Shown: one piece after another, positions 27,209 through 36,419 of the stretch
Numbering within the stretch: position 1 is the first letter of the stretch
How the letters are laid out: every line of letters starts with the position of its first letter
Assembly (NCBI GenBank): GCA_964586655.1
Contig: CAZPGY010000018.1
Span: forward strand, 1-55,829
Direction: 5' to 3'
Length of the DNA: 55,829 bases
Source of the DNA: JAJYSO01 sp964586655
GTDB lineage: Bacteria > Bacteroidota > Bacteroidia > Flavobacteriales > Flavobacteriaceae
The notes under the pieces: model-generated
What the model was told of the DNA's origin: nothing
What the model saw: only the letters and a program-made list of their open reading frames with translations
Databases searched by the model: none
Program-made: the position numbers and the translations under genes

Positions 27209-27526
27209 ATGGCAGTAGAATTCACAGATGCAAATTTTGAAGAAAAAGTATTGAAAAGCGATAAACCTGTAATGGTAGATTTTTGGGCAACTTGGTGTGG
27301 TCCCTGCAAAATGGTAGGCCCCATTATTGAAGAGATTGCCGAAGAATATGAAGGAAAAGCCGTTGTCGGAAAAATGGACGTTGATGCCCATCAGGAATTT
27401 GCCGCTAAATATGGAGTTCGTAACATCCCAACCGTTTTGGTTTTTAAAGACGGAGAAATGGTGGCTCGTCAAGTTGGCGCCGCTCAAAAATCTGCATACG
27501 TCAAAGCCTTGGACGAAAATCTATAA
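27209..27526 (+). CDS. trxA: Thioredoxin
   Basis: The 105-residue protein is a canonical thioredoxin: FWATWCGPCKMVGP holds the redox CxxC (about residues 30-33), followed by KMDVDAHQE and the cis-Pro segment RNIPTVLVFKDGE. It reduces protein disulfides in the cytoplasm, with electrons from thioredoxin reductase. It stands alone, with its own promoter box and a strong terminator 29 bp after the stop. Confidence 0.96.
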   Translation: MAVEFTDANFEEKVLKSDKPVMVDFWATWCGPCKMVGPIIEEIAEEYEGKAVVGKMDVDAHQEFAAKYGVRNIPTVLVFKDGEMVARQVGAAQKSAYVKALDENL

Positions 27527-27555
27527 TTTTAGTCAATACTACTTATTTGATTGAT

Positions 27556-27586
27556 AAAAACCCCGACCTAAATGGTTGGGGTTTTT
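27556..27586 (+). terminator. Rho-independent terminator of trxA
   Basis: AAAAACCCCGACC pairs with GGTTGGGGTTTTT around a 5-nt loop, with the T-run included in the stem. It also faces the convergent bshC gene, whose stop lies 84 bp beyond. Confidence 0.85.
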
Positions 27587-27669
27587 ATATGGTTTAACCG
27601 CTATAAAAATTTAGTATTTTTATCGTAGGCATAACGAAAAACTAAAGAATCGTTCAGCCCACAAATCCT

Positions 27670-29262
27670 TCATATAACCAAAATAGAAAACTGCATATCC
27701 AACGGGTGGAGTTCGCGGAACAGCTTGTCAAAAAGCTCCGTTCCGTACGCTTCATAGAACACGCTAAAATTCAGCACCCGTTCTTGCAAATTGCCGTGGG
27801 GAAACAATTCCTCTTGTAGTCGAGTGGCTCGCGCTAATTCATCCTTCAACTTTCGTTTTTGGGCTTTTAACAAGCGTTTTTCGAGATGATCCAAACCATT
27901 TAACTGCTTTTTTTCTTGAGCTGCCACGGCTCCGATAAAAGACATATCCGTTTTTTGGGCCAACGTATACAAATCTTTAAACTGTTGTTGCAAGTGCTTT
28001 TTCTGAGGAGAAAAATCTATGGGAATTGCCGAAATACGCTGCGTTTGTCGGGTGAGTAAATCGGCTTGGCTCAAAAACAAATCCGCTTGCTCCAAACCCA
28101 ATTTTTGTCGCTTTTTCTCCTGTTTTTGGTTCATCAACAGCACCGAATTTCGCATCAACAAGGAAGGAAAGACCACATCCACCCGCTCAAAATATGCCTT
28201 GAGTTCCAACCAATAAGCCAGTTCGCCGCTTCCTCCTACATAACAAAGATTGGGCAAAACCACCTCTTGAAAAAGCGGTCGCATAATGGCATTGGGCGAA
28301 AAGCGTTCAGGATGTGTATGCAGTTCTTTTAAAATTTCGGCTTTAGAAAATTGAAGATCGGTTCCCTTTACCCGATAAATTTCTCCCTCTTGCACCAAGC
28401 GTTCACGCAATCCTTTTTTGAGGTAAAACAAATTAATTTCGCGGGGGTTGACCTGAACTTTATAGCCGAGTTCACTTAATTTCTCTGCACTTGCTGTCAC
28501 TTGTTGATGGGCGGTATGCTGCAAGAGCTCATCTTCCACATACGGAGCAAAAACACGTTTTAAGTCTTGATCGTCACCATCGACAATCACCAATCCTTTT
28601 TCTTTAAAGAATTCATTCCCCAAAAAACGAGTGGCTGCGGCAAGGCTGTCCTGTTCCAAATAGGCCTTTTGAAACAAGGTTTGAAGTTGTTTTGCAGAAG
28701 TAGAATCATTCAATTCCGCTTTAAAATGTCGATAAACCTGATCGAGCCCGCGAGTAGAAAATGCGCCTACCGCTCCGGTTTGCTTACTATCCCAGCACAG
28801 TTGCTTGTTCTTATAGTTAAAAAAATTAATCTCCTCAAAATCATGATCTTCACTGGCCATCCAAAAAATCGGAACAAAATTATAGGCCGGATATTGAGCT
28901 TTCAATTCCGCTGCCAACTTGATGACCGAAATAATCTTATAAAAATAATACAGCGGACCGGTAAACAAATTGAGTTGGTGACCGGTAGTAATGGTAAACG
29001 TCTTTTCATCGGCCAGAAGTTCAATATTTTCACGAGTTTTTGCCGAAGTTTCTACCGACCGGTATTGCTCTTTTAGCGCTGACACCAAGGTTTCTCGGGT
29101 TTCCTTTTCAAAAGCATCGGCTTTTTCGTCCAATTGTGACTTTAAATTGTTCAAAGACGGGAAGCGCTTATAAAAAGCTTTCACCTGTTCTTTCTCTGCC
29201 AAATAATCGAGCATTAAATCGGTGTAATACGGAATACTTTTATAAGGAATACAGTCAGCCAT
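27670..29262 (-). CDS. bshC: Bacillithiol biosynthesis cysteine-adding enzyme BshC
   Basis: BshC adds cysteine to glucosaminyl-malate, the last step of bacillithiol synthesis, the main low-molecular-weight thiol in many Bacillota and Bacteroidota. The 530-residue protein has family landmarks: TGHQLNLFTGPLYYFYKI near residue 95, NFVPIFWMASEDHDFEEI, and CYVGGSGELAYWLEL near 340, with a C-terminal coiled coil. Length and order fit. A -7 box lies 22 bp upstream of the ATG. Confidence 0.94.
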   Translation of the reverse strand: MADCIPYKSIPYYTDLMLDYLAEKEQVKAFYKRFPSLNNLKSQLDEKADAFEKETRETLVSALKEQYRSVETSAKTRENIELLADEKTFTITTGHQLNLFTGPLYYFYKIISVIKLAAELKAQYPAYNFVPIFWMASEDHDFEEINFFNYKNKQLCWDSKQTGAVGAFSTRGLDQVYRHFKAELNDSTSAKQLQTLFQKAYLEQDSLAAATRFLGNEFFKEKGLVIVDGDDQDLKRVFAPYVEDELLQHTAHQQVTASAEKLSELGYKVQVNPREINLFYLKKGLRERLVQEGEIYRVKGTDLQFSKAEILKELHTHPERFSPNAIMRPLFQEVVLPNLCYVGGSGELAYWLELKAYFERVDVVFPSLLMRNSVLLMNQKQEKKRQKLGLEQADLFLSQADLLTRQTQRISAIPIDFSPQKKHLQQQFKDLYTLAQKTDMSFIGAVAAQEKKQLNGLDHLEKRLLKAQKRKLKDELARATRLQEELFPHGNLQERVLNFSVFYEAYGTELFDKLFRELHPLDMQFSILVI

Positions 29263-29284
29263 TATTGCTAAGAAATTAAAAGTC

Positions 29285-29292
29285 CAAAGATA
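29285..29292 (-). promoter_or_regulatory. Bacteroidota -7 box (TATCTTTG) for bshC
   Basis: The minus strand reads TATCTTTG, a full TAnnTTTG match, 22 bp before the bshC ATG. Confidence 0.5.
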
Positions 29293-29371
29293 AGAGAGTG
29301 ACCATACATTATTGAAAAAAAATCGTTAATATGAGGAAGAAAAATCATGAAATTAACAAGGGTTATTTTTG

Positions 29372-29379
29372 TAGCTTTG
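29372..29379 (+). promoter_or_regulatory. Bacteroidota -7 box (TAGCTTTG) for the glycosyltransferase operon
   Basis: TAGCTTTG fits TAnnTTTG and lies 32 bp before the ATG at 29412. Confidence 0.5.
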
Positions 29380-29411
29380 CAACTCTATTACTATAAGTCA
29401 CGCAAAGCGCT

Positions 29412-30476
29412 ATGAAAATCCTTGTTATCCAACAAAAAAAAATAGGCGATGTTCTGTTCTCAACCGTCCTTTTAGAAGCGCTGCGTAAAAAATATCCCGA
29501 CGCAAAGTTGCATTACTTGGTCAACTCGCCGAGTTTACCGGTGCTGTACAACAACCCTTATATTGATGAGCTGGTAGTTTTCACCCAAGCCATTCAAAAT
29601 AATATTTCTAAGTACCACAGTTTTCTCAATAAGATTAAAAAAGAAAAATATGACATTGTAATTGATGCTTATGTCAAAATCAGCAGTGGTCTGATGACCT
29701 TTTTTTCAAAAGCCGAAACCCGCATTGCGTATCACAAAGACTACAAAGATTTTATTTATAACAAATCAGTACAACGCATTAATACCCCACTTCACGATCA
29801 CAGCTTGGCCATAGAAAACAGGCTGCGGCTTTTGGAACCTTTGGGCATCCCTTTTGCGCCTACTTATCCAAAAATATATTTATCCAATGAGGAAATAGAC
29901 AGCGCAAAAACCAGCTTGTTAAATTGTTTTATCAACTTGGATAAACCGCTGGTAATGGTCAGTGTATTAGGCAGTCTGCCTCAAAAAACTTATCCCTTTG
30001 AATACATGGCCAAGCTTTTAGATTACTGTGTAGCCATTCAACCTGAAATCCAATTCTTATTCAATTATTTGCCGCATCAGAAAGAAAAAGCCGAAGCCAT
30101 TTATAGACAAACCGAAGAACAGACCCAACAACAAATTGCGCTAAATATCTTTGGCAAGGGCTTGCGTGAGTTTTTGGCACTCACCGCACATTGTGATGCG
30201 TTGATTGGAAATGAAGGCGGGGCAAATAATATGGCAAAAGCCCTCGATATTCCAACTTTCACCATATTTTCGCCTTACCTGCCCAAACACAATTGGTTTG
30301 GCAAGGTGGAGACAGAAAAACACACGGCGGTACATCTTACCGATTTTATTGATGTCGACGAGGAACATTTTTTTAAAAAAGCAAAACAAAATCCCTCTGA
30401 ATATTACAAAAAACTAAAACCCGAGTACCTGAAAAATGCACTAACCTCCTTTATTAAGCGCTCAATCCCGTCATGA
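29412..30476 (+). CDS. Glycosyltransferase family 9 (heptosyltransferase-like) protein
   Basis: The 354-residue protein has the GT9 N-terminus (ILVIQQKKIGDVLFSTVLLE, GT-B fold) and the C-terminal sugar-nucleotide motif IGNEGGANNMAKALDIPTF. GT9 enzymes usually add heptose or related sugars to the LPS core at the inner membrane; the exact donor is unknown. The stop overlaps the next glycosyltransferase start by 4 bp (ATGA), so the two are coupled and probably build the same glycan. Confidence 0.88.
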   Translation: MKILVIQQKKIGDVLFSTVLLEALRKKYPDAKLHYLVNSPSLPVLYNNPYIDELVVFTQAIQNNISKYHSFLNKIKKEKYDIVIDAYVKISSGLMTFFSKAETRIAYHKDYKDFIYNKSVQRINTPLHDHSLAIENRLRLLEPLGIPFAPTYPKIYLSNEEIDSAKTSLLNCFINLDKPLVMVSVLGSLPQKTYPFEYMAKLLDYCVAIQPEIQFLFNYLPHQKEKAEAIYRQTEEQTQQQIALNIFGKGLREFLALTAHCDALIGNEGGANNMAKALDIPTFTIFSPYLPKHNWFGKVETEKHTAVHLTDFIDVDEEHFFKKAKQNPSEYYKKLKPEYLKNALTSFIKRSIPS

Positions 30477-32329
30477 AACTAAAATTTTTAATCTATATCT
30501 CATACAGTTATGCCTTGCCTATCGGGGAGCCGCTTGAAAAAGAAATTTTAAAACAAGGGCACGAGGTGTTGTGGTTCAGTGATTTGAAAAACGGGGCACA
30601 AAGCATTGCCAACAAGCGCAACAGGATTTATGATGTTCAAGAATTACTTCAATATCAACCTCATATTGTATTGACGATTACCGATGCGGTTCCCGATTTT
30701 ATTCCGGGCTTAAAAGTTCAAATCTTTCATGGATTCAATGCCGAAAAGCGCTCCTTTAAAAGAGATCATTTTCGCATCCGCGGACTCTTTGATTTGTACT
30801 GTACCCAAGGCCCTTCAACCACCAGCGTATTTAAAGAATTGCAGCAAAAAAGCCCTCATTTTGAAGCCATAGAAACGGGCTGGTCCAAAGTAGATCCCCT
30901 TTTTCCCATTGAAAAAAACACCCAACAAAACGCCCATCGCCCTCCTACCATCTTCATTGCCTCTACCTTTACCGAGCGCTTGAGTTTGGCTTATAATGAA
31001 GGCGTTTTTAAAAAAATTGAGGAATTGGCCCAAACAGGGAAGTATTTTTTTATTATGGTTTTGCATCCCAAACTTCCTGCTGATATTATAAAAAAGTGGA
31101 GAACCTTAGAAGGTGAATATTTCTCTTATTATCAAACCACCAATCTCATTCCGCTTTTCAGAAAATCTGACATCATGTTTTCAGACACCACCTCAGCCAT
31201 TCAAGAATTTGGGCTGCAGGGAAAACCCATTGTCACTTTCAAACATCATGTTCCCAAAGACTACCTCCTCAACATCACCAAAATCGAAGAAATTGAACCG
31301 GCTTTACAGAAAGCTTTAACGTATCCGCAAGAAATCCTTGAAAAGCTCGCAACCTTTAATCAAGAATTGCATCCATATAATGATGGGGAATCGAGTAAAA
31401 GAGTGGTCAACACCACTATCGATTTTCTACAAGCCGATAAGTCTCATTTAAAAAAGAAACCCTTGAACCTCGTTCGGAAATTAAAGTTGAGGAACCGCCT
31501 GCACTTTTATACTTTTAAAAGTTACCGCGATCCTTATACCTTTAAAATACCGAAAAGCTCGCCAATCACCCGAGAACCCGTTACCGCCATAATCCCTACC
31601 AAAAACGAAATCCACAATATTGAAGCGGTAATAGCATCGGTCAGCTTTGCCGACGAAATATTTGTAATCGACAGCTACAGTACAGACGGCACTTATGAAA
31701 AGGCCAAGGAAAAAGCCGACAAGGTCGTTCAGCGCAAATTTAAATACTTTGCAGATCAAAAAAATTGGGCCATTTCTCAAGCCGAAAATGAATGGATTTT
31801 ACTGGTAGATGCCGATGAACGCGTCACTCCGGTGCTTAGGTTAGAAATTCTCAAAACCCTGGAAAACCCTTCTAAAGAAAATGCAGTCGGCTATTGGATT
31901 GGTCGAAAAAATTATTTTATGGGGAAGCAGGTGAAACACAGCGGATGGAAAAACGATAAAGTGATCCGCCTGTTTAGAAAAAGTAAATGCCGATATAGAG
32001 ACCAAAGAGTACATGAAGAAATCCAAACCGATGGCAAGGTGCTTAAGCTGCAAAACAAACTCTTTCACAACACCTACTCTTCCTTGGACGAGTATATTGA
32101 AAAGATGAATTTTTATGCCGGCTTACAAGCTGAAGATTACGACAAAACTACCGGCAGGCTCACGGCTTATCACTTTGTATTTAAACCGCTGTGGCGTTTT
32201 TTTAAACATTACATCATCCAAGGCGGCTTTCGCGACGGCGTGGTGGGGCTTTCTATATCCTATATTCAGGGCTATACCGTCTTTATGCGCTATGCAAAAT
32301 TATGGCTCCTTCGAAAAAGCAGAAAATAG
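30473..32329 (+). CDS. Two-domain glycosyltransferase: GT-B/CDP-glycerol-transferase-like N-half and GT2 C-half
   Basis: The 618-residue protein joins two enzymes. Residues 1-330 resemble CDP-glycerol glycerophosphotransferase/GT-B proteins (VQIFHGFNAEKRSF, IFIASTFTERLS, FRKSDIMFSDTTSAIQEF). From residue 370 a GT2 domain of the WaaE/KdtX type follows (VTAIIPTKNEIHNIE, IDSYSTDGTYEKA, LLVDADERVTP, KVIRLFRKSKC, HEEI). GT2 WaaE-like enzymes glucosylate the LPS inner core. The fusion suggests two consecutive transfers to one acceptor. It overlaps the GT9 gene by 4 bp. Confidence 0.82.
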   Translation: MKLKFLIYISYSYALPIGEPLEKEILKQGHEVLWFSDLKNGAQSIANKRNRIYDVQELLQYQPHIVLTITDAVPDFIPGLKVQIFHGFNAEKRSFKRDHFRIRGLFDLYCTQGPSTTSVFKELQQKSPHFEAIETGWSKVDPLFPIEKNTQQNAHRPPTIFIASTFTERLSLAYNEGVFKKIEELAQTGKYFFIMVLHPKLPADIIKKWRTLEGEYFSYYQTTNLIPLFRKSDIMFSDTTSAIQEFGLQGKPIVTFKHHVPKDYLLNITKIEEIEPALQKALTYPQEILEKLATFNQELHPYNDGESSKRVVNTTIDFLQADKSHLKKKPLNLVRKLKLRNRLHFYTFKSYRDPYTFKIPKSSPITREPVTAIIPTKNEIHNIEAVIASVSFADEIFVIDSYSTDGTYEKAKEKADKVVQRKFKYFADQKNWAISQAENEWILLVDADERVTPVLRLEILKTLENPSKENAVGYWIGRKNYFMGKQVKHSGWKNDKVIRLFRKSKCRYRDQRVHEEIQTDGKVLKLQNKLFHNTYSSLDEYIEKMNFYAGLQAEDYDKTTGRLTAYHFVFKPLWRFFKHYIIQGGFRDGVVGLSISYIQGYTVFMRYAKLWLLRKSRK

Positions 32330-32393
32330 CTTCTATCTTCATAGCGAACGTTAAATCCATTCCAAGTTTATCGCCAATAGCTTCAAAATTCCG

Positions 32394-32401
32394 TAGTTTT
32401 G
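32394..32401 (+). promoter_or_regulatory. Bacteroidota -7 box (TAGTTTTG) for uvrB
   Basis: TAGTTTTG fits TAnnTTTG and ends 7 bp before the uvrB ATG. If used, the mRNA would be nearly leaderless. It lies outside the upstream glycosyltransferase gene. Confidence 0.45.
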
Positions 32402-32408
32402 TCTTGCT

Positions 32409-34415
32409 ATGAAGTTTCGCGTGCAATCAGATTTCGAACCCACCGGAGATCAACCGGAAGCCATTGAGCAACTCGCCCAAGGCATTGAAGCCGATGAAAA
32501 ATACCAAACTCTTTTGGGAGTCACCGGTTCCGGAAAAACTTATACCATGGCCAAGGTCATTGAAAAAGTGCAAAGACCTACTTTGATTTTGGCACACAAC
32601 AAAACCCTGGCGGCTCAGCTGTATTCTGAATTCAAACAATTTTTCCCCGACAATCGGGTGGAGTACTTTGTATCTTACTATGATTATTATCAGCCTGAAG
32701 CCTATATCCCGACTTCAGGCACTTATATTGAAAAGGATTTATCCATCAATGATGAGATCGAAAAGCTGCGGCTCAGCACCACCTCTGCCCTCATGTCGAG
32801 TCGGCGTGATGTATTGGTCGTTGCCTCTGTCAGCTGTATTTACGGTATTGGAAATCCAATAGAATTTCAAAAAAGTGTCATTTCCCTCAAACGCGGGCAA
32901 ATCATTACCCGCACCGAGCTGCTACAACAACTGGTGCAAAGTCTGTACTCGCGGAATGAAACCGAATTCCAGCACGGAAATTTTCGCATCAAAGGCGATA
33001 CGGTAGATATTTTTCCCAGTTATGCTGACGATGCTTTTCGCATTCATTTTTTTGGCGATGAAATTGAAGAAATTGAAGTTTTTGACGTAGTCAACAACAA
33101 GATTTTAGATCGTTATGAGCGACTGGATATTTATCCGGGAAACATGTTTGTAACTACGCAAAGTGTACTTGACAAAGCCATGCATCAAATCCGCATAGAT
33201 TTGGGAAAACAGGTGGATTATTTTTATGAAATTGGAAAACCTTTGGAAGCCAAGCGTTTGGAAGAGCGCACCAATTTTGATTTGGAGATGATGCAAGAAC
33301 TGGGATACTGTTCGGGTATTGAAAATTATTCTCGTTATATGGACGGTCGCGCTCCCGGAACTCGCCCTTTTTGTTTGTTGGATTATTTTCCCGAGGATTA
33401 TGTCATGTTTGTGGATGAGAGTCACGCCACCCTGCCACAGGTTGGAGCAATGTATGGCGGCGACCGATCGCGAAAAGAGGTTTTGGTAGAACACGGCTTC
33501 CGATTACCGGCAGCCATGGACAATCGCCCTTTGAAAAAAGAAGAATTTGAAAGCATGCAGCAGCAGGTGGTCTATGTGAGTGCGACCCCGGCAGATTATG
33601 AGTTGCAAAAAAGCGGAGGAGTTTATGTGGAACAAGTCATTCGTCCCACCGGACTTCTGGATCCGATTATTGAAGTGCGTCCCAGTCTGAATCAAATTGA
33701 TGACCTGATTGAAGAGATTGAAGCCCGTACCGAAAAAAATCAACGCACCTTGGTCACTACCCTGACCAAGCGAATGGCGGAAGAATTGACCAAGTACCTG
33801 AGTCGAATCGATGTGCAGACACGGTATATTCACAGTGATATTGATACCTTGGAACGGGTGGAAATAATGCACGATTTGAGAAAAGGCGTCTTCGATGTAT
33901 TGGTGGGGGTAAATTTATTACGCGAAGGACTGGACCTGCCGGAAGTTTCCTTGGTGGCCATCCTCGATGCAGACAAAGAGGGGTTTTTACGCAGCCACCG
34001 CTCATTGACCCAAACAGTAGGCCGAGCGGCAAGGCATTTGGAGGGAAAAGCTATTTTGTATGCCGATAAGATTACGGACAGCATGCAAAAAACCATAGAC
34101 GAAACCAATTACCGTCGCGAAAAGCAAATGGCCTACAATACCAAACACCATATCACCCCTACGGCCCTCAACAAATCATTGGACGATGCCCTCGCCGGTA
34201 AAAAAACCGAAGCTTATGAAATTGAAAAAGCTTCCAGCCTTCAAGCAGCAGAGGAAGAAGTGAAATACTATACCGACAAGCAACTCAAAGAACGCCTGCG
34301 AAAAGTGCGCAAACAGATGGAACTGGCCGCCAAAGAACTCGATTTTATGCGTGCCGCCGAGTTGCGAGACGAATTAAAAATGCTGGAATCTAAACTGGAA
34401 AAGACAAAAGCTTAA
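32409..34415 (+). CDS. uvrB: Excinuclease ABC subunit B
   Basis: UvrB is the damage-verifying helicase-like subunit of nucleotide excision repair, loaded by UvrA and nicked beside by UvrC. The 668-residue protein has Walker A GVTGSGKTYTMAK near residue 38, the beta-hairpin region SYYDYYQPEAYIP, DESHATLPQVGAMYGGD, motif VI TQTVGRAARH, and a C-terminal UVR motif (KLRKVR...MRAAELRDELK). Length and domains are standard. It seems to be transcribed alone. Confidence 0.98.
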   Translation: MKFRVQSDFEPTGDQPEAIEQLAQGIEADEKYQTLLGVTGSGKTYTMAKVIEKVQRPTLILAHNKTLAAQLYSEFKQFFPDNRVEYFVSYYDYYQPEAYIPTSGTYIEKDLSINDEIEKLRLSTTSALMSSRRDVLVVASVSCIYGIGNPIEFQKSVISLKRGQIITRTELLQQLVQSLYSRNETEFQHGNFRIKGDTVDIFPSYADDAFRIHFFGDEIEEIEVFDVVNNKILDRYERLDIYPGNMFVTTQSVLDKAMHQIRIDLGKQVDYFYEIGKPLEAKRLEERTNFDLEMMQELGYCSGIENYSRYMDGRAPGTRPFCLLDYFPEDYVMFVDESHATLPQVGAMYGGDRSRKEVLVEHGFRLPAAMDNRPLKKEEFESMQQQVVYVSATPADYELQKSGGVYVEQVIRPTGLLDPIIEVRPSLNQIDDLIEEIEARTEKNQRTLVTTLTKRMAEELTKYLSRIDVQTRYIHSDIDTLERVEIMHDLRKGVFDVLVGVNLLREGLDLPEVSLVAILDADKEGFLRSHRSLTQTVGRAARHLEGKAILYADKITDSMQKTIDETNYRREKQMAYNTKHHITPTALNKSLDDALAGKKTEAYEIEKASSLQAAEEEVKYYTDKQLKERLRKVRKQMELAAKELDFMRAAELRDELKMLESKLEKTKA

Positions 34416-34529
34416 CCCGCGTATCCCCTCAATAAACTGTTTTTTTTATCCCTTTTTTTTATTTTATACGAAAATGAAAGTTTTTATAGACTAAAAATTG
34501 ATTCCTTAAATTTGTCATGCCGTATGTTT

Positions 34530-34582
34530 ACAATTAAATAGAGCAGCGAAGCCAGGAGCTGAAGCTGGTCTATATTAATTGT
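34530..34582. repeat. Imperfect inverted repeat / hairpin of unknown role
   Basis: ACAATTAAATAGA (34530-34542) faces TCTATATTAATTGT (34569-34582), whose reverse complement differs by one inserted T. Between them CCAG (34552-34555) and CTGG (34565-34568) form an inner stem. The 53-bp structure lies between uvrB and the convergent membrane-protein gene. It lacks a terminal T-run, so it is not a typical terminator; it could be a small mobile-element relic. Confidence 0.45.
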
Positions 34583-34592
34583 CATTACGGTA

Positions 34593-35195
34593 TTATTCGA
34601 TAAACAACCGGTACATTATAAAACCGGCCATCAGCAACAACGTGAAGATTAAAATGATTCGCTCTTTTTGCTCCGGTGTCTTTATGGTTAATTTTTGACG
34701 GCGTATGGAACTCCCCCAGCTATAGCTGAAAGCTGCGCCAAATATATACAGCAATACATTGGAAAGACTCCACAAATTTAAGGGTTGCGCTTTCATACCA
34801 TAAGCCAACAAACAATCGTTAATGGTGATACTGTAGTGCGTTACTGCCGCCATAAACAGCATTGTCTGTAAAACTATCGCAATAATACCTGCTCGCCAAA
34901 AAGAAGAGGCGGCAAGTATTAGGCTCACCACCAAAATGAGCAATATTTCGAATACAAAAACGGCCTTTTTTCCCTTTACACAATTTTTGAGCCGCGCCGT
35001 ATTGTCTTTTTCGGTTTTTAATTCATTTTGCCCCTTAACCACCGGCGTTTTAGAAACGTTTGAATGCAGGTTCGTATTTGCTATATGGTCACGGTGAAAG
35101 TTGTTGCCCTCATGGTCAACAGGATGGCCGAAAACGGTAAGTGACAGACTCAAAAAAAATAGTAACAGTAAGCTTAGTGATAATTTTTTTTGCAT
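34593..35195 (-). CDS. Membrane protein of unknown function
   Basis: The start is set at 35195, where MQKKLSLSLLLLFFLSLSL begins a signal peptide; the longer frame to 35345 has no coherent N-terminus. The 200-residue protein has a His/Asn-rich extracytoplasmic stretch after cleavage (about 25-70), then four membrane helices (VFEILLILVVSLILAASSF, AIVLQTMLFMAAVTHYSI, WSLSNVLLYIFGAAFSY, IILIFTLLLMAGFIMYRLF). I recognise no family. Confidence 0.6.
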   Translation of the reverse strand: MQKKLSLSLLLLFFLSLSLTVFGHPVDHEGNNFHRDHIANTNLHSNVSKTPVVKGQNELKTEKDNTARLKNCVKGKKAVFVFEILLILVVSLILAASSFWRAGIIAIVLQTMLFMAAVTHYSITINDCLLAYGMKAQPLNLWSLSNVLLYIFGAAFSYSWGSSIRRQKLTIKTPEQKERIILIFTLLLMAGFIMYRLFIE

Positions 35196-35417
35196 AAGAT
35201 TTCTTTCTATTTCTGCGGATAATCCAAAAGGCTGAAAACCTTTGATGCCCATCCCGGTGGAATGCCTTGGATTGAGAGAACTACACAAAAATACAATACC
35301 CTGAAAAGATAAGCTAAATTTAGCCCTGAAAATAATTCCCATCACAATCGATTATTCTTAAGACCAAAGCAACAATTTCAAATCCTCCATAAACAAGAGG
35401 ACCAACCCGGAAAATTC

Positions 35418-36062
35418 ATGAAATTTATGTTATACCAATTATTAAATAGCCCAATATTTATGTCTAAATTTCAAACTTACGGCCAAGAAAAACGGATGAT
35501 TTTCTACAATGAAAATGAAGAACAAATAACTAAACAAGCGTTTATTGAAGCCAGGGATTACAGGAATAATTTAGACTTATATTTTGAAAACGATACTGCT
35601 ATAATCGGAATATTAATTACGCGACGGGGATTCGGACATTTAAATAAAAAGACGTTTAGCAATCTAAAATCATATTTAACTGAGCTAAGCGGAATGCAAA
35701 TTGATTCAACCGAAAATATTGTTATAAACTACCTGACAGCCTATCCAAAAAAAGAAGATGACACGAAATCGAAGTCAAGTTGGAATGTCTTAGATAGAAA
35801 TTATCCCAGGAAACTTCACAAAATAGCCGACATTGAGCAATTTTGGATTAGTTCTCCAAAAATAGACAATCTTCAATATTATTACCCCAACAGAATTAAT
35901 TGGATTGAAGATAAAAACAATTTTTTTGAAAGGGTATTTTTCCCTTACATAGTAAAATATGGGAATTATCTTCTTATCAAACCCAATGGCCATTATTACT
36001 ATCACCTGGGAGAACACAGTAAATACCGGGTTTGGGATCAAGCCAAAAAATATTTTCGATAA
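35418..36062 (+). CDS. Hypothetical protein
   Basis: The 214-residue protein is soluble, rich in aromatic residues and Asn/Lys, and has no signal peptide, membrane segment or motif that I recognise. A second in-frame ATG at 35460 (MSKFQTYGQEKRM) may be the real start. The AT-rich composition and the isolated position between conserved chromosome and accessory DNA suggest horizontal acquisition, for example an orphan immunity or conflict-related gene, but that is a guess. Confidence 0.5.
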   Translation: MKFMLYQLLNSPIFMSKFQTYGQEKRMIFYNENEEQITKQAFIEARDYRNNLDLYFENDTAIIGILITRRGFGHLNKKTFSNLKSYLTELSGMQIDSTENIVINYLTAYPKKEDDTKSKSSWNVLDRNYPRKLHKIADIEQFWISSPKIDNLQYYYPNRINWIEDKNNFFERVFFPYIVKYGNYLLIKPNGHYYYHLGEHSKYRVWDQAKKYFR

Positions 36063-36189
36063 AAAAAACGCCGTTAACCCGCATTATTCATAAATCCACA
36101 TCTCGCTTCAATTTAGAATCGGTAAAGGGGGTTTTCTGAGGTCTACAGGCTTGTCAAGGAGCGGCTAAATAGTTGCAAATTTTTCTGAC

Positions 36190-36419
36190 TAATTCTACTT
36201 TGACACCCTTATCTGATTGAACAACAGCACAAGTTGGTTCATGAAATTTTGTTTCATCTAAGGACTAAACCCCCTTGTTTTTCCCTACCCCTCCTCCTGC
36301 GGCGGACGCGGTAAAGGGAATCAAGGGTGTTTTTCGGGGATTCTCCCTTTAGGAATGGAGTAAAAAGTCCCGAAAAATAGAGGCTTGTCGGATTTTTTTA
36401 ATCAGTCAAAGTAGAATTA
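36190..36419. repeat. 230-bp segment bounded by 15-bp perfect inverted repeats
   Basis: TAATTCTACTTTGAC (36190-36204) is matched exactly by its reverse complement at 36405-36419. No open frame lies between them. The layout fits a MITE-like element, but I see no target-site duplication. The right repeat contributes the stop codon (36417-36419) of the minus-strand gene that begins at 37424. The rest of 36063-36189 holds nothing I recognise. Confidence 0.5.

Noticed and set aside
28567..29076. 169-codon plus-strand frame within bshC
   Set aside because: It is antisense to a full-length, well-conserved BshC frame and has no recognisable motif.
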